Shown piece by piece: positions 14,298 to 26,875 of a DNA stretch of 64,000 nt. The notes under the pieces are model-generated. The model was given only the letters and a program-made list of their open reading frames with translations, searched no databases and was not told the origin of the DNA. The stretch spans positions 12,514,251 through 12,578,250 of the forward strand of contig NC_135554.1 of assembly GCF_964340395.1 (NCBI RefSeq). Direction: 5' to 3'. The position numbers were made by a program, and so were the translations under genes. The number at the start of each line of letters is the position of its first letter. Positions within the stretch are counted from its first letter, which is position 1. This DNA is from Glandiceps talaboti. Taxonomy: Eukaryota; Hemichordata; Enteropneusta; Spengelidae.

Positions 14298-16700
14298 GTT
14301 ATTAAAATGGAAACATGTTCCCGTTGACACAGGTTAAAGATATCCATGACCTCGGCAAAACAATAGATATGGACTATACAACATCACTGGATACTCTAGG
14401 AGTGTATTGGAAGGATGTATATACTACAAATGTTGATATAGATTTCTTTGAAGTGTCCATTAGTACATATCCTGGTGGTTAGTATTGTTATCGTCGTTTC
14501 TTAGAAGGAAATTTGATACTGCAATGTATTAGTTCTATTTTTCTATATGGTATACGCATGACAAGGTTTTAAATGACAAGATAATACGTACCGTAGGCGT
14601 AACTTATTCCATGAAAACTATTCCATAGTCATGTTTAATTTTAAACCAACTGGGGGTCTTTTTGTCCGGTGATTACGTCATCAACTAGTAACCTTCGTTA
14701 CAAGGAATAATATCATGGCTTCGATTAGCAAACATTAATATATTCTTTGTAAGTACTCTTCTAACGCGTACAACCATTGGAACGTCTACACAGAATATGT
14801 TGTATTTTGTACAAAAAGTCGTGTATCTTTGGTATTCCTTATTGAATATTTCCTTAAATTTGTAGGGGATGACGTCAGACCATACGAATCTTACAGTACG
14901 GACCAATATGAAACGCTATTGATTGGCCTAGTCCTGACACCCGGTGTACGATACTACGCTAATGTGGTTGCTCACAGTTATTCACAGCTGAAGACTAGCA
15001 CATCATCTGACGGCATTTTGGTGAGTAGACCTTATTAGGAAAATATTCGCCCTTTAGCTTTATATTGTCCGACATTTAGCAAGAACATGTATATATTAAA
15101 GTCACATGTACAAAAACAACTGTGCTATAAGAAATATCCGCTGACCTTTCCTAATTCTTTAGAAACTCAAACATGTTCACTTGGATGAAAAGCGATATTT
15201 GGAAATTCATTATTGTGCTCCATAGGTATATACACACAAACTTTTGTCAACACAGTGCATTCATTTGTCACCGGTAGGTGGATACAATACCACCCTCGGT
15301 AGGTGTGGTGTATGATGGACTTGGTCTTCACGATGCTGATTACCAAAACTCAAGTTCTGTCGTCTCAGCATCGTGGATTGGGTTTTCGGACTTGCAGTCA
15401 TTTATTCATCACTATCTATGGTGTGTTGGTAGCTCTCCTGGTGGTGAAGATATTCTGAAGTGTCAGGCTGTAGGACTCCGTACAAAGTATTCCAGGAAGA
15501 TTGGGACGCCATTGCCTTCCGGTATGTAGGATTAACAAATAATTAGATGTGATATTTTTCTTCTAAAATAGAGGTATAATGTGTTTCCGTTGTGGGAACA
15601 GGAGAAGAGAGGTTAGAGAAACATACCACTTGCCTGATGATTTTTAAGTTATTTTGTTCTGTACAGTATTGAACATTAATGATCAACTTGTTCACTGGGA
15701 ATCTGTTTACTTTTAGGAAAAATCATGTATTCCAAGATTATTGCCGTGGACGCTGCTGGGTTACATTCACTATCTGCAATCTCAGATGGTATCACAATTG
15801 ACACGACACCACCCGAAATATTGCAGAAGTTTAACTTTGGTGACAATGTATTACTTAACCCATCCTTTGAAGAAAGAGATCACCAGGTTGTATCATCTAG
15901 TAATAATGAATCTGTTGAGGGTTGCTTAGCAACAGGCTTGCCAATGAATTGGAGAGTCGATGGAACTGCTACAGTTTATTCCTGTATGGAAGGAGTTGCT
16001 GCAGACGGTGAATCATTTCTCTTGCTGAACGGTGAAAGCTCACAGACATTTTCTTCAATACCGGGTGAAAAGTATCGCTTACGTTTCCAAGTAAGCCATT
16101 CACCCCGTTCAAATGTACCAACGTTATCACAGGAAGGGTTTGTTAAAGTTTCTCGTCTTCACACCGTCTTCAAGCTGTATCAACGACCAGGTGGATTTAT
16201 TTCATGGGAAGACCATGTCGATGACGCCCTCTTGTGGCACGAAGAACAAGATTATTTTATTGCTGATGATTATGATACGACACTTATTATTGGTTCAATT
16301 GGGAGAGGTGGTAAGGATATTTAATGATTGATCAGTTAACATATCCATTTTGTATTTTCCATATAAACTTGGACAGTAACTTATTAGTTAACTTACTTCA
16401 CGACTGACTGACTGACTGACTGACTGACTGACTGACTGAATGAATGAATTAATAAATGAATGAATGAATGAATGAGTGAGTGAGTGACTATTTTGTTTGT
16501 TTGTTTGTTTGTTTGTTTGTTTGTTTGTTTGTTTGACTGGCCGACTGACTGACTGAAATATTGACTGGGTGACTGACTGACTGACTGACTGACTGACTGG
16601 AAGATATATTGACTGGTTGACAAATGACTGACTGACTGACTGGCAGACTGAATCACGGATGTAGCTACTAATAACTGATGTATGTCTATCTATATATCTA

Positions 16701-16779
<79 letters not shown>

Positions 16780-19322
16780 GACTGACTGACTGACTGACTG
16801 ACTGACTAACTGACCGACCGACCGTCTTGCTTTATATTTGATGTCCTTGTTGTCAACTTACAGCCATATTGGTAGACAACATCGAGATACGACATCTACA
16901 GCAAAGTAACCTTGAACCGAACCAGGATCCAGATCACCAAATATACACACATTCAAGCAGTGTCCATGTTAATGTACAAACAGTAGAGGATTTACATTCA
17001 GTACACGTAAACTGGGATGTTATTGATGTAGAAAGTCCCATTACGGAAAATCTATGGGCCATTGGGACTGTCGCGGGTACGTATAAAGGCTTCCCTTAAC
17101 CTTCAATAATGACGTTCATTCTTTGGAGTGCTTCAACATCAAAAAACACTTGTCCAATCAAATCTTTAATACACGTGTATCGTCACCATTTTTTGCTTTG
17201 CAATGTTACAGGTGGTACACAGTTGCAAGGTTTTACATCAGTGGGTCGAAAGACGTCAGCTACTTGTCAGGATCTCGTTCTATCTCACGGTACTGAGATA
17301 CATGTGGCTATAGTATCACGTAATGCGGCTGAACTTGAGTCGGTACTTTATTCAGACGCCGTACTAGTAGATTTCACAGCTCCAAATCTTTGCTGTGCTA
17401 AGGTATTTATCGATGAAATTCTTTTCTCTTAATGCACCATTGTTGCTTGAGAAATCACGGTTTGTAATCATATATCATCATCAGCAACACGAGAAAACAC
17501 AAATTTCTTTGATTATCAGAACATTATGTGCTTCTCAGTACTGTACTTTCAAAGCTACATCTAGGCTTTATCTCCACAAGCTTTGAACCCGACAAGTCAC
17601 AGATATAAGAAACAATGTCACTTAATATGATGACTGTTAAACACCTGTACGCAACATGTTCATATGGGTATATAGCCAGTGTATAACCTAATTAATATCA
17701 AGTTAATCAGCCCCTTGTACGTATAGATTTAATGTTGTTATTAAAGTACCGTAAACGGTATATGATCACACAAATTTTCAAAAATTCGAAACGTGCATCA
17801 AACACACATTGTGAACAAACTGACTAAATACCAATTGGTTTGATCTGTTAAAGGATGGTGATAACGAGAATGATATTGATTATCAGGATTCATATATACT
17901 ATCAATCTATTGGTTGGTTAATGATCCAGAAAGTGACGTTGAAATGTGTGAAGTAGCCATCGGTAAGTATTGTTGTGGATTTGGTCCCGGTTTGCTTTGG
18001 TTTCTCAGCGGTAGTATCACGGGACTGCTGCTGTCCAATGGCATGGTGCCATTCTGGCATTGACTGTGTATACTTATCAAAATAATGACATATTATCAGG
18101 TTGCTAATGAACTGTCTTGATACATATTTTACTCAGGTTTGTATCCTGGTTCAAGTGAGATCCAAGAGTTTACACTGTCTGATGAACTTACTCACACCAA
18201 TGTCAATGTCAGTGGTAAAGTCGTACATGGACAAACACTGTACTCTACAGTCCGTTGCTATAACTACGCCGGGCTATCATCCACGACAACAACAGATGGT
18301 ATTACCATAGTAACAGACCCACCAGATGCCCACAATGCTTTGGTAAAATTAACGACAGAATCACAAACTCACTATCCAACCAGATGTCAACATCAGTCAT
18401 TGACAAATATCATATACATGGCTTGGCAAGGATTTCATGATCTCTCTGGGATATCCCATTATCAGGTAAATACGTTCACAACTGTTATTTAATTTATTAC
18501 ACTCCATTTATACATATATGTAGCTTAGTAACATATACTAACTATCTTGTTAGAGTGTGTAATTGCCACATAATTGATTATGTGGCTTAAGTCACTGCAT
18601 ATGAGTAAACCTTAACTCTATAAACTAACCCAAGAATACATTCGAGAATCCCTAGCACCCTGTGGCATAGTAACTGCTAAGTTAGGTGCATGGTCAGTTC
18701 ATCAGTCTACTTCAAGCTATACGTACAATATGGATATTTTAGTATATCGTCTTAATGGATCATATTCATTTAACAGAAGCAAGAGTTGATATTTGAAAGG
18801 ATGGGGACACACGACCATATAAAAATGTAACTCCTATATTAGCATGCTATTGATTATTGTCAAGATATATGATTTTACGGTGATTCTTTTATTGAGACAA
18901 GGTTAGTATGGTTTATTAATGACAAACAAGTTTCATGTCACTCCCCATTAATCTTTTTATTTTTCTTCTGTTGTGACTATGTTTATTTCTCTGTCTATAT
19001 CTGTAATTCTCTCTCTCTCTCTCTCAAGTGTAAAATACAACACCAAGAAAGTTTAGTTATTGATTGGATTAACATTGGTACTGGAGCTGAACATTTTGCA
19101 ACATTACATGGACTTCAACTAAACTCATATGAAACCTACGAAGTAGTCGTCAGGGCTGTTAATCATTTGCAGTATCACAGTGATGGAATCGTGGCAGATG
19201 TTACCATAGAAACAGAATCGCCGAGTATAAAAGGTATAGTTACGAGAACATTAATTTATTAATTAAATAATGTATGTATGTATGTATGTATGTATGTATG
19301 TATGTATGTATGTATGTATGTA

Positions 19323-19353
<31 letters not shown>

Positions 19354-19846
19354 ATGTATGTATGTATGTATGTATGTATGTATGTATTTATTTATCTATT
19401 TATTTATTTGTATATTTGTTTAATTAATTGATTAATTGATGGATTAATTAATTTATTTATTTGTTTGTGGAATTATTTATTTATTTAATTAGTTATTTAG
19501 GTCGTTATTTTGCCACGCTTACACCATTTATGTTACTGACCTATCATTTCAAAGAATTCGATTTTTATTTGTCACTTTAGATGATAAATTTGAGGTAACA
19601 TGGTTATCTTCGGATCTTACAATTGATTGGACCGATGCGTTTGTTAGTAATTCTTCCCTCGTCTACGAATTAACGGTTGGTACTGCATATGCAAGTAATG
19701 ACATCGTAAGATGGATGGAAACCATGGAATCAGAGATAACAGTGCATGACGTTGACCCATCCCATGAGTATCACGTGGTTATCACTGCTGTCAACGAGGC
19801 GGGGTTGTATACATCTACAAATTACATAGTTACATATTCTGAATAA
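1..19846 (+). CDS. Large secreted fibronectin-III repeat protein (5' partial, 38 exons in window)
   Basis: I joined 38 exons by GT-AG sites and codon phase: 1(3)-119, 282-450, 707-1002, 1579-1776, 2303-2438, 2796-2979, 3367-3585, 3838-4021, 4146-4345, 4513-4744, 4866-5072, 5189-5294, 5569-5685, 6559-6726, 7413-7552, 7807-7935, 8658-8796, 9252-9438, 9620-9831, 10055-10212, 10800-10919, 11201-11329, 11637-11858, 12023-12160, 12336-12513, 12884-13021, 13544-13699, 13885-14015, 14333-14477, 14866-15020, 15278-15521, 15717-16310, 16864-17076, 17212-17402, 17854-17962, 18137-18465, 19029-19233, 19581-19846. Every junction keeps frame, giving about 2,386 residues. The product repeats an FN3-like module: a B-strand Trp (AWLGFSD type), then GL..G..YYV.V.ACN.A, then a linker SDGI.VD.TPP..G.V.DG. 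I count 19 F-strand signatures. Many introns fall at the same module position (phase 1 in the Gly of 'VG', phase 0 after 'YQ'), which points to growth by duplication of intron-containing units. No membrane segment precedes the stop, so secretion is likely. The true start and signal peptide lie upstream of the window. The function is unknown; adhesion or extracellular matrix is inference. Confidence 0.86.
5389..5456 (+). pseudogene. Ghost copy of the 3' half of exon 12
   Basis: About 150 bp after exon 12 (5189-5294), intron 12 contains a second, diverged copy of its last ~65 bases, including the conserved end CGAATATGCTATAG followed by a GTAATG donor-like site. The 5' half and any acceptor are missing. 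The copy keeps the GTGGAA.AAACT..TCAAACAACAC block. It is best explained as a partial local duplication of the exon 3' end with its donor, and is not used in the model because the real exon 12 joins exon 13 in phase. Confidence 0.7.
5985..6300. repeat. Dispersed repeat, copy 1 (intron 13)
   Basis: The block shares ordered motifs with 23655-23870: CATATTTGCGATAAA, TTTTGCCCATTATCTCCAAA, TATGGACACCATT, CTTTCTAATGAGAC and TTGACCTT. Divergence is high but the order and spacing are kept, so this is an old interspersed repeat. No coding capacity was seen. Confidence 0.6.
6786..6893. repeat. (TATAG)n minisatellite in intron 14
   Basis: An imperfect pentanucleotide array (TATAG/TATTA variants) of about 108 bp sits directly after exon 14's donor. 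Confidence 0.9.
8166..8222. repeat. (GT)n microsatellite
   Basis: A run of GT dinucleotides in intron 16. Apparent Cys-Val reading frames across it are artefacts. Confidence 0.95.
12336..12513 (+). CDS. Cys-rich insert exon (exon 25) of the FN3 array
   Basis: This exon (phase 0 in, phase 1 out) follows the F-strand of module 12. Instead of the usual SDGI.VD linker it encodes a cluster of six cysteines spaced C-x4-C-x3-C-x1-C-x6-C-x6-C (core CESQTCQGDCTC). Most neighbouring modules have at most a pair of cysteines, so this looks like a small disulphide-stabilised insertion between two FN3-like modules. I do not recognise it as a named domain. Confidence 0.7.
13099..13261. mobile_element. MITE-like inverted repeat in intron 26
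   Basis: The 31-base arms at 13099-13129 and 13231-13261 are inverted copies with one mismatch (outer end ATAACGTATCAACC). The interior holds further copies of TTACTACATTAT and GTTACRTTATCGG in both orientations, so the whole 163 bp can fold back. A clear target duplication was not seen (GGCT is possible on both sides). Confidence 0.55.
14164..14295. repeat. (GT)n and (CT)n microsatellites upstream of exon 29
   Basis: A GT run (14164-14190) is followed by a long CT run (14209-14295). It ends about 37 bases before the exon 29 acceptor at 14332. Confidence 0.95.
15717..17076 (+). CDS. DUF642/galactose-binding-like domain within the FN3 array (exons 32-33)
   Basis: Exon 32 (15717-16310) is by far the longest exon. 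It begins with an FN3 F-strand and SDGITIDTTPP linker, then changes character: LLNPSFEE near the start, a central QTFSSIPGEKYRLRFQVS strand pair, and the end ILVDNIEI in exon 33 (16864-17076). This order (N.SFE, then SQTF..PG..Y.L.F, then ..DNI.I) is the signature of DUF642-type and related jelly-roll carbohydrate-binding domains. Intron 32 separates the body from the last strand and carries a long compound microsatellite. FN3-like sequence resumes after residue DNIEIRHL. Carbohydrate or cell-wall/glycan binding is inferred from the fold class. Confidence 0.68.
16403..16830. repeat. Compound tetranucleotide satellite in intron 32
   Basis: Successive blocks of (TGAC)n, (TGAA)n, (GTTT)n, (TGAC)n, (CTGT)n and (TGAC)n fill most of the intron that splits the DUF642-like domain. 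Confidence 0.95.
19270..19500. repeat. (TATG)n then TTTA-rich repeat in intron 37
   Basis: About 115 bp of TATG repeats with a short GT interruption grade into ATTTA/TTAAT-rich sequence before the last exon. Confidence 0.93.
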
Positions 19847-19905
19847 TGAGTGTTTGGACATGAACCACAATGAGTGATGGATTTCTTGCTCTCTAGTCAA
19901 ATAAA
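19847..19905 (+). promoter_or_regulatory. 3' UTR and polyadenylation signal of the FN3 gene
   Basis: The reading frame stops with TAA at 19844-19846. A canonical AATAAA at 19900-19905 lies 54 bases downstream, which suggests a very short 3' UTR. No further exon-like sequence in frame was found before the microsatellite at 20425. Confidence 0.7.
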
Positions 19906-20770
<865 letters not shown>

Positions 20771-21448
20771 CATTTATTTATTTATCATCATCAAATACTA
20801 GTCGTGCACTTTTATTTTTACCGATGATCCAATTTTCATTCAAACAACAAGAAAAGACGTTGTTGCTATATTTTGGGTGATTGTGTTACTACAATGAAAT
20901 CCGTTGTAACAAAAATGATCTGACAACAGAACTGGTTAACATTAGCGTGATGCGCATGCTCACTTACATGTGTTTTGGAGATATTGCATAATAGGTTGTG
21001 GAATTATCCAAAATGTATCCCCAAAATTAATCTTAAATTTGTAATTTACCTGATACATTAATTTGATATTACATGGTACCATGTAAAACACATACACACT
21101 AGTATACAAATTGCATCAGTTGCTACCACTGCTGTACACGGCATCAACGTCTAATCTTAGAAACAGTACTATCTGTACATAACCCTTTTTATCCCTGTAC
21201 TTCACGCTATCTAGGAGTGTCACATAAATATACCTAACACAAATAATACTTTGTGGTGTTTAAAGGGGATTCCCGTCACTTCATGATACTAGGTATTATC
21301 TTTACTGATTACAAAACCTCGGACATTGGACTAGAGTTACAGACCGTACCTCTATCTCATTTTTTTTTTACATGTCATCTCGTACCATGATGGTACGGTA
21401 AACAGCTAACTCTAAATTTGCTCACGTATCAGTAGGAAAATATTTTAC
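20771..21448. other. Intergenic or intronic, no gene seen
   Basis: AT-rich. It holds two short perfect palindromes built on GGTACC and ATGATGGTACG (around 21072-21085 and 21384-21400). I searched for a further minus-strand lipid-transfer exon starting in phase 0 and did not find one. Confidence 0.5.
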
Positions 21449-21561
21449 CCTCGTAACATTTCTGTCGAAGTTTGAACTGTCGTCGTTAGAGTTTTCCAGT
21501 CGTTTAACAAAACGAAGACCGTCCTCTCCCTGTTTTGCGTCGTACGTAAACTTCACATCCC
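21449..21561 (-). CDS. Exon of a large-lipid-transfer-protein-like (LLTP) gene
   Basis: On the minus strand an acceptor (CCTGTAG at 21568-21562) opens an exon whose first two bases complete a Gly codon left by the exon at 21925-22112. The joined frame reads NERNDEGDVKFTYDAKQG, the position where vitellogenin/apoB/MTP N-terminal beta sheets have an 'E.D..G....Y' pattern. The exon ends either at a GTAAAA donor (21448) or, if unspliced, at a TGA eight codons later, which would truncate the protein. No downstream exon was recognised. Confidence 0.5.
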
Positions 21562-21924
21562 CTACAGGAAAAACAAATGGATTATTCCTCTTCTTACATA
21601 CACCCCATGAATAAAATCCTTATACACTCAAGAGTGCACATTCTATCAAATATAGTTGCATACGAATTGCCATCGTGGAATAAATAAACTAGAGTTATAA
21701 TTAGTGTTGATAGTTGCATATATGTATTGAACTCATATTGTACGACACGCGACCTTCACGTTACCTTGTTTCAAACTAATTTTTATAATCTTATAGGGAA
21801 AACCCCCGATCTCGAGCTCGTATGTAGTTCATCAAGAATACATTGAACTTTTATCTTCAACAACACCTAGTGTGAGATATGACTCATGGCATGTACATGA
21901 CAATACCGCGACTGCGCTGCATAC

Positions 21925-22112
21925 CTTCATCGTTGCGTTCGTTAACTTTGTACGACCAGCCTCTCCCAGTTTTAACTGTCCCTGGTGTCGAATGTAGCCT
22001 TGCAGATAGTTGACCGATTAATGATTTCTTTATATTAACGACTTCTTGGTCGTCATCATCAGGATAGAGCACATTCTTGATTTCTCCATGACGAGACATG
22101 TGAAAAGAAAAC
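21925..22112 (-). CDS. LLTP (vitellogenin/apolipoprotein N-terminal) exon
   Basis: The acceptor (TTTATTTTTAG, minus strand) precedes an exon entering in phase 2 and leaving in phase 1 at GTATGC. It encodes FSFHMSRHGEIKNVLYP followed by VVNIKKSLIGQLSARL. In large lipid transfer proteins the same order occurs: F..H..G.I..V.....D....NIKR.I...L. This is the best evidence for the family in this region. Only the N-terminal part is visible, and several kilobases of repeat-rich sequence lie between this exon and the signal-peptide exon at 25875-26054. One or more linking exons are missing from my model. Confidence 0.62.
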
Positions 22113-22444
22113 CTAAAAATAAATGTGTTATTGTTTAAATTAAAAAACGAGGAAACATGTTGAGTTCAGCAAGGCTGTTGATATAATTAAGCATAGCTTC
22201 TACAAACATCTACGTCATTGGACTAAACAAGCTCTTCAGTCCTGCATAGTCTAATTTTTAAAACTTTAACACGCAACTTGATATTCTTTATATTGCAATA
22301 CTTCTTCATGATATTAATAACAGTTAATTTTCTGGCGAAACATTACCGCCATTTGAATTGGTAAAGAACTATAAAGTAAACCACAATTCCATGTGCGCGC
22401 TATAGAGAAAATTGTAATAATTGTAATAGGTTTATAATAGTAAA

Positions 22445-22625
22445 ATGTTTCGGACGGATGTGATTATTTTGGTCTCATCTGTAATGTTGTTAACTGTACA
22501 TACCAATCGTCAAAGTCCATCGCATCACTGTTCACGTCCACAATACCCATATCGTTACGAATGGGAGCTGGAATCAATTCGAAATAAATGGTTTACATTT
22601 GATCATCAGGCCTCCCTATTTAAAA
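22445..22625 (+). CDS. Candidate first exon with signal peptide (unknown gene)
   Basis: An ATG at 22445 (A at -3) opens a frame with a typical signal peptide (MFRTDVIILVSSVMLLTVHT), then YPYRYEWELES, ending at a good GTAAGG donor in phase 1 after 22625. It lies on the + strand inside the presumed intron of the minus-strand LLTP gene. The 'Y.YEWELES' stretch resembles the first strand of LLTP proteins, so it may be a second LLTP-like start in opposite orientation. No following exon was found, and it could be chance. Confidence 0.38.
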
Positions 22626-22875
22626 GTAAGGCGAGGCATCTATAATTTATTTGTTTACCGTTCAACTAATACAAACGTGTATGCGCATTTGTCATCAAAT
22701 CGTCAGTTCTTCTCGTACTTGTTAAAATGGTTTATCAATTGATATTCATGAATTTTCATTAAAATATTTACCATGCGCATTTGCTCAGAAGTTCATTAAT
22801 ATATGTCAGCATGCGTCCATGTTTTTAGCAACCAACGAGCACCGCTCGGATGAGTTTATACAACAGGGTTAATTC

Positions 22876-23215
<340 letters not shown>

Positions 23216-23654
23216 CGTGCGTGCATGAGTTAGTGCATGCGCGCGCGCGCGTGTGGCGTGTGTGAGTTCATCTCATATCTCTTGTAAGCATCACCTGATT
23301 TTAACCAAACTGGCATAAAGGTAACATACAATACACATGAGACAAGTGCAAGTCACGTGTTTTTCAACTAATCTATTATGGCCGAATGTCAGCCATGTTT
23401 GTTATTCACAGTTTGTGTTATAACTTTGGACATGTAATACAAAGAGACTGCATTGAAGTGTCAGCACCAATTTTATGAAATATGAGCTGGAGAACACATT
23501 AACATGACGGGATACACTGTGCTTCAACGTTTTCTCAAGGTCAAATAGTCCAATTAAGGTTATCTCCATAGCTTTTTGACTCAAACATTTCAAGTGATGA
23601 TAATATTTTAATCGTGTTTTAGATTTTACTATGTGAGGCAAAAGCACATGAATT

Positions 23655-23870
23655 AATTTCGCGACATTGACCTGTTTAGGAAAATGGCGGCCACATTTGT
23701 GATAAATATAGATATTTTGCCTGTTATCTCCAAAAGCTTGTTAGATATGGACACCATCCAAGTGTCTACATCATCAATTGTAGACTTTCTAAATGAGACT
23801 TGACCTTTGACCGCCACAAACATTTTCAACCTGAGGTAAAATGACCGAATATTTTCTTATGTTATCTCAA
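23655..23870. repeat. Dispersed repeat, copy 2
   Basis: Diverged copy of the block at 5985-6300. Shared ordered motifs include CACATTTGTGATAAA, TTTTGCCTGTTATCTCCAAA, TATGGACACCATC and CTTTCTAAATGAGAC. Confidence 0.6.
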
Positions 23871-25874
23871 GATAAAGGCTCATTATAAATGTCTACCTCC
23901 GTTCCGCATGAACTTCATATTAAATGTGTTGACTGTCAATAAGCAGTGGAATACTTCTTCAAGTTCTTCGATCAGATTGAGAGACACCTGTGTAATACAT
24001 AAAGACATATATTAATATCAACTCAGGCGTTTGCAACACAACCAAAACAAATTGACACTTTTATCCCGAATATTGAGATCTTCTCTCAACAAGGACAATA
24101 ATCCATAAAAAGATGTGTATTTAACGAGAAGGGAAAGGACTTTATTAAGCAACATCATCTACTTAATATGCAGGTTAATTTGAAAATGATAAATTTTGTC
24201 GTTTTCTAAGAATTTCAAAAGTTGACGAAAACATGTGATTTTAAACCTGAATTTACGAATAATATTGTTACCCAACTTTTAAAAGATGAGGAAAGGCGAT
24301 AATGAAATGCTGATACAGACGAAAATGTCGATCGCCTTAAACTATGCCTAATATTGGAAGATCGATACTTTTATCTATAAAGAGCCTAATTATCAATTCA
24401 TATCAGGCCATCACGGAAATTAATTGTGAAGTGACAGGGCCCTATAGGGGAGAGATGATTTGATAGCCACTATCAAATTTCCTCATGCCTCTGTAGGTTT
24501 GCAGTAACCAATTTAGTTATCAGTTTTGATATTTGCTTGATGGCTATAAGTTTATAGGGATAACCATTGTTCTTCGCTGTTCACTTATCAGATTGTAGTG
24601 TTGCTGGTTAACGACATCTTCCTTGTTACATGTGACGTAGTTTACTTAATTTTATCTATCTGGCATATTGACAATTTCCTCCACAGTGGGGGTGAAGATA
24701 ACGGGATGGATTGCACTTCCTTGAGATGGCCAACTTTGATAGCATTGTGTCAGCCACAAAACGTATGTTTTTCATTAACATTAGATGCTATATGTACATA
24801 GAAAAAAAACGTTGTGATCAGTTGCAACTGTCAGACAGGTTAAATGTTCGAAGCGCTGTAAAGATTAAATGGTTCTGGAGAAGTACATTTTAAGATATGT
24901 TCAAATCATAATTTTATTTAACAGATGTCTTGATGCACTAGAATATATAATGCAGCAGAGAAAATTTAAATAAATTTTATACTCAAGACAACTGTTTGTC
25001 GATTTTTATTGTTAAATATCCAGGTTATGATTGGCATGTGCTATATGATGATAGCTTTGTGTTTTTATTGCTTTCCTTCTCCGTCTCTCGTTTTGGATCA
25101 GCCATGTTACATCCAGAATATAAAACAAGAAGGTGTTGTCCCTTGGTAGAACATGTATTTAAGTGTCGCTGCTACTGTTTTTTTTTAATTTGTTATACTA
25201 TAATTTCAACTATATACTTTCGCACATATGTGCCTGATGAATAAAGATATTCGACAAACATAATTAAAGTGTGCAATAGCCAGTATTAACGGTGAATACT
25301 GAGAAATTATAAGCCCACTATGAAATAATCGCATACACCGGTAAATATATGCATAGATACAGGGAAAGTATTTGCCAAAGTCTGTATTCACATTCACTCT
25401 AATGAATTATCTTGTATTTAACTCAAACACAAAAGAAAAAATTATTTGATTATTTGACTTTTAGTTGATTTCAGTCCTCTTGCGCAGTGATACATTAAGA
25501 TCCACATCTACGTGACAGGTGTAAACACTGAAAACATAGTACCATGGTGCTATTTTAACAAAAGGTGAAGCTATATGTATGAATTATTTCGACAGTTATA
25601 TTGGTATAAGGGCAAGTTTAAAGATTTGCCGAGAACTGAATAATTTTTGAATGACTAATTTGTTTTCTTCAAATTTTGATAAATGTCAAACTTGATTATA
25701 AGACCAAAAAAAGAAAATATAATTATACTGTGATATATAGTTTGCGTATTCAGCAAATTTAAATATTAGCCAAATGGTAAAGGTCTTAGATATTACTCTC
25801 AATATCAGGAGTGGGATCATATTGTCCAATGCCGATAACAATAGTTCACTTTTATATAAACATATAAGAGTTAC
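23871..25874. other. Presumed intron of the LLTP gene, no exon recognised
   Basis: AT-rich, with no clear domain-like translation on either strand. A minus-strand frame near 24680-24800 is bounded by an acceptor but reads into a stop and matches nothing I recognise. Confidence 0.45.
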
Positions 25875-26054
25875 CTCAGCAGTCGCATGGAATTCACCAC
25901 CATGTTGAATATTTACTCTTCCGTCGTATTCATAGGTATACGATATGTCTGGTTTTATAGCAATAAGACCGTCAGCGATGGACAACTCTACCGTTGCTGA
26001 GTATACACAGGATAGTAGACAGAGGAACAGGCGAAACTGCCGTCCTGCCATCAT
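25875..26054 (-). CDS. Signal-peptide exon of the LLTP-like gene
   Basis: On the minus strand, ATG at 26054 (A at -3; a second ATG follows at once) begins a 60-codon exon ending in phase 0 at GAG|GTAACT. It encodes a hydrophobic leader (FRLFLCLLSCVYSATVEL) and then ISYTYEYDGRVNIQHGG..HATAE, matching the opening beta strands of vitellogenin/apolipophorin proteins (Y.Y.Y.G.V...G......A.V). It is linked to the exons at 22112 and 21561 by family order only; at least one intermediate exon (phase 0 in, phase 2 out) has not been found. The gene may be an N-terminal fragment, because the FN3 gene lies close beyond it. Confidence 0.55.
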
Positions 26055-26870
26055 GGTCTGTGTTCGATCAGTTTAACTTTTGATGACAGTATGCACTGGT
26101 TGATAATACCCCTAGGCGAGCATGTCGTACCTGTACGTACCGATAATGCAAATGGTTAATGTTACTCTTGTAATAACATTCCTGTACATACATATTGTTT
26201 CCAAGTGTATCAACTATTAAATATCGATCGAATCACCTGGTGAACACATGACAGATATAGACTTTGCCTGACTTTAACTATTACGTTCGGATTCCGTGAC
26301 CTGGTGTGAGCTGGTACCATTAACATAGTATCTCTTTTTATCTTTTGATAAAAGCCCCGACGTCTGACTCGGTGTAAAGACGGACTCTTGTTAATGACAA
26401 TATGTTTTAAATATCATGCAAACTTCGTGCCAAAACAACTATGTGTACGGTAATAAATTGCTTCGTACATGAGCACTTAAGGCCTACAGATCTAGGCCCT
26501 GACAACTGGTGTGGACATATCACTGTCGGTCAGCCGCCGAGGTTATGAAGATAGTTTTCTCTCTGGATGGCAAGGTTTGTCAACTTTTTATTGTCAGAAT
26601 GTTTGTAACTTTCCTTAGTTGGCGATATGTCTTGATGCAACACAATGCCAATACCACGTTTTACCATGCTATGATTGGATGCGTTAAAATGGAAATCCAT
26701 GACAGTACTAGTGTAAACGTTTTTTCTTCTTCACCTCATACGGCCTACCCGGAACAAACTTATTTCTCCTATCTCTACTATTACAAATAGCTACCGAATA
26801 TTCTACGTAATTATTTAAATAACCCATCATTTCACTTGTTCTTTAAAAATAATGGTGTACTGAAAATTCC
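26055..26870. other. Upstream region of the LLTP-like gene, no further gene
   Basis: This separates the minus-strand signal-peptide exon from the LINE fragment. A 93-codon + strand frame at 26509-26790 has no recognisable features and no splice context. Confidence 0.45.
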
Positions 26871-26875
26871 GTGAA

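Noticed and set aside
16393-16656. Gln-Ser-Val-Ser repeat frame on the minus strand
   Set aside because: Arises from TGAC/TGAA/GTTT microsatellites inside intron 32.
24680-24815. Minus-strand acceptor-bounded frame as the missing LLTP exon
   Set aside because: The translation does not resemble the expected beta strands and meets a stop without a donor.
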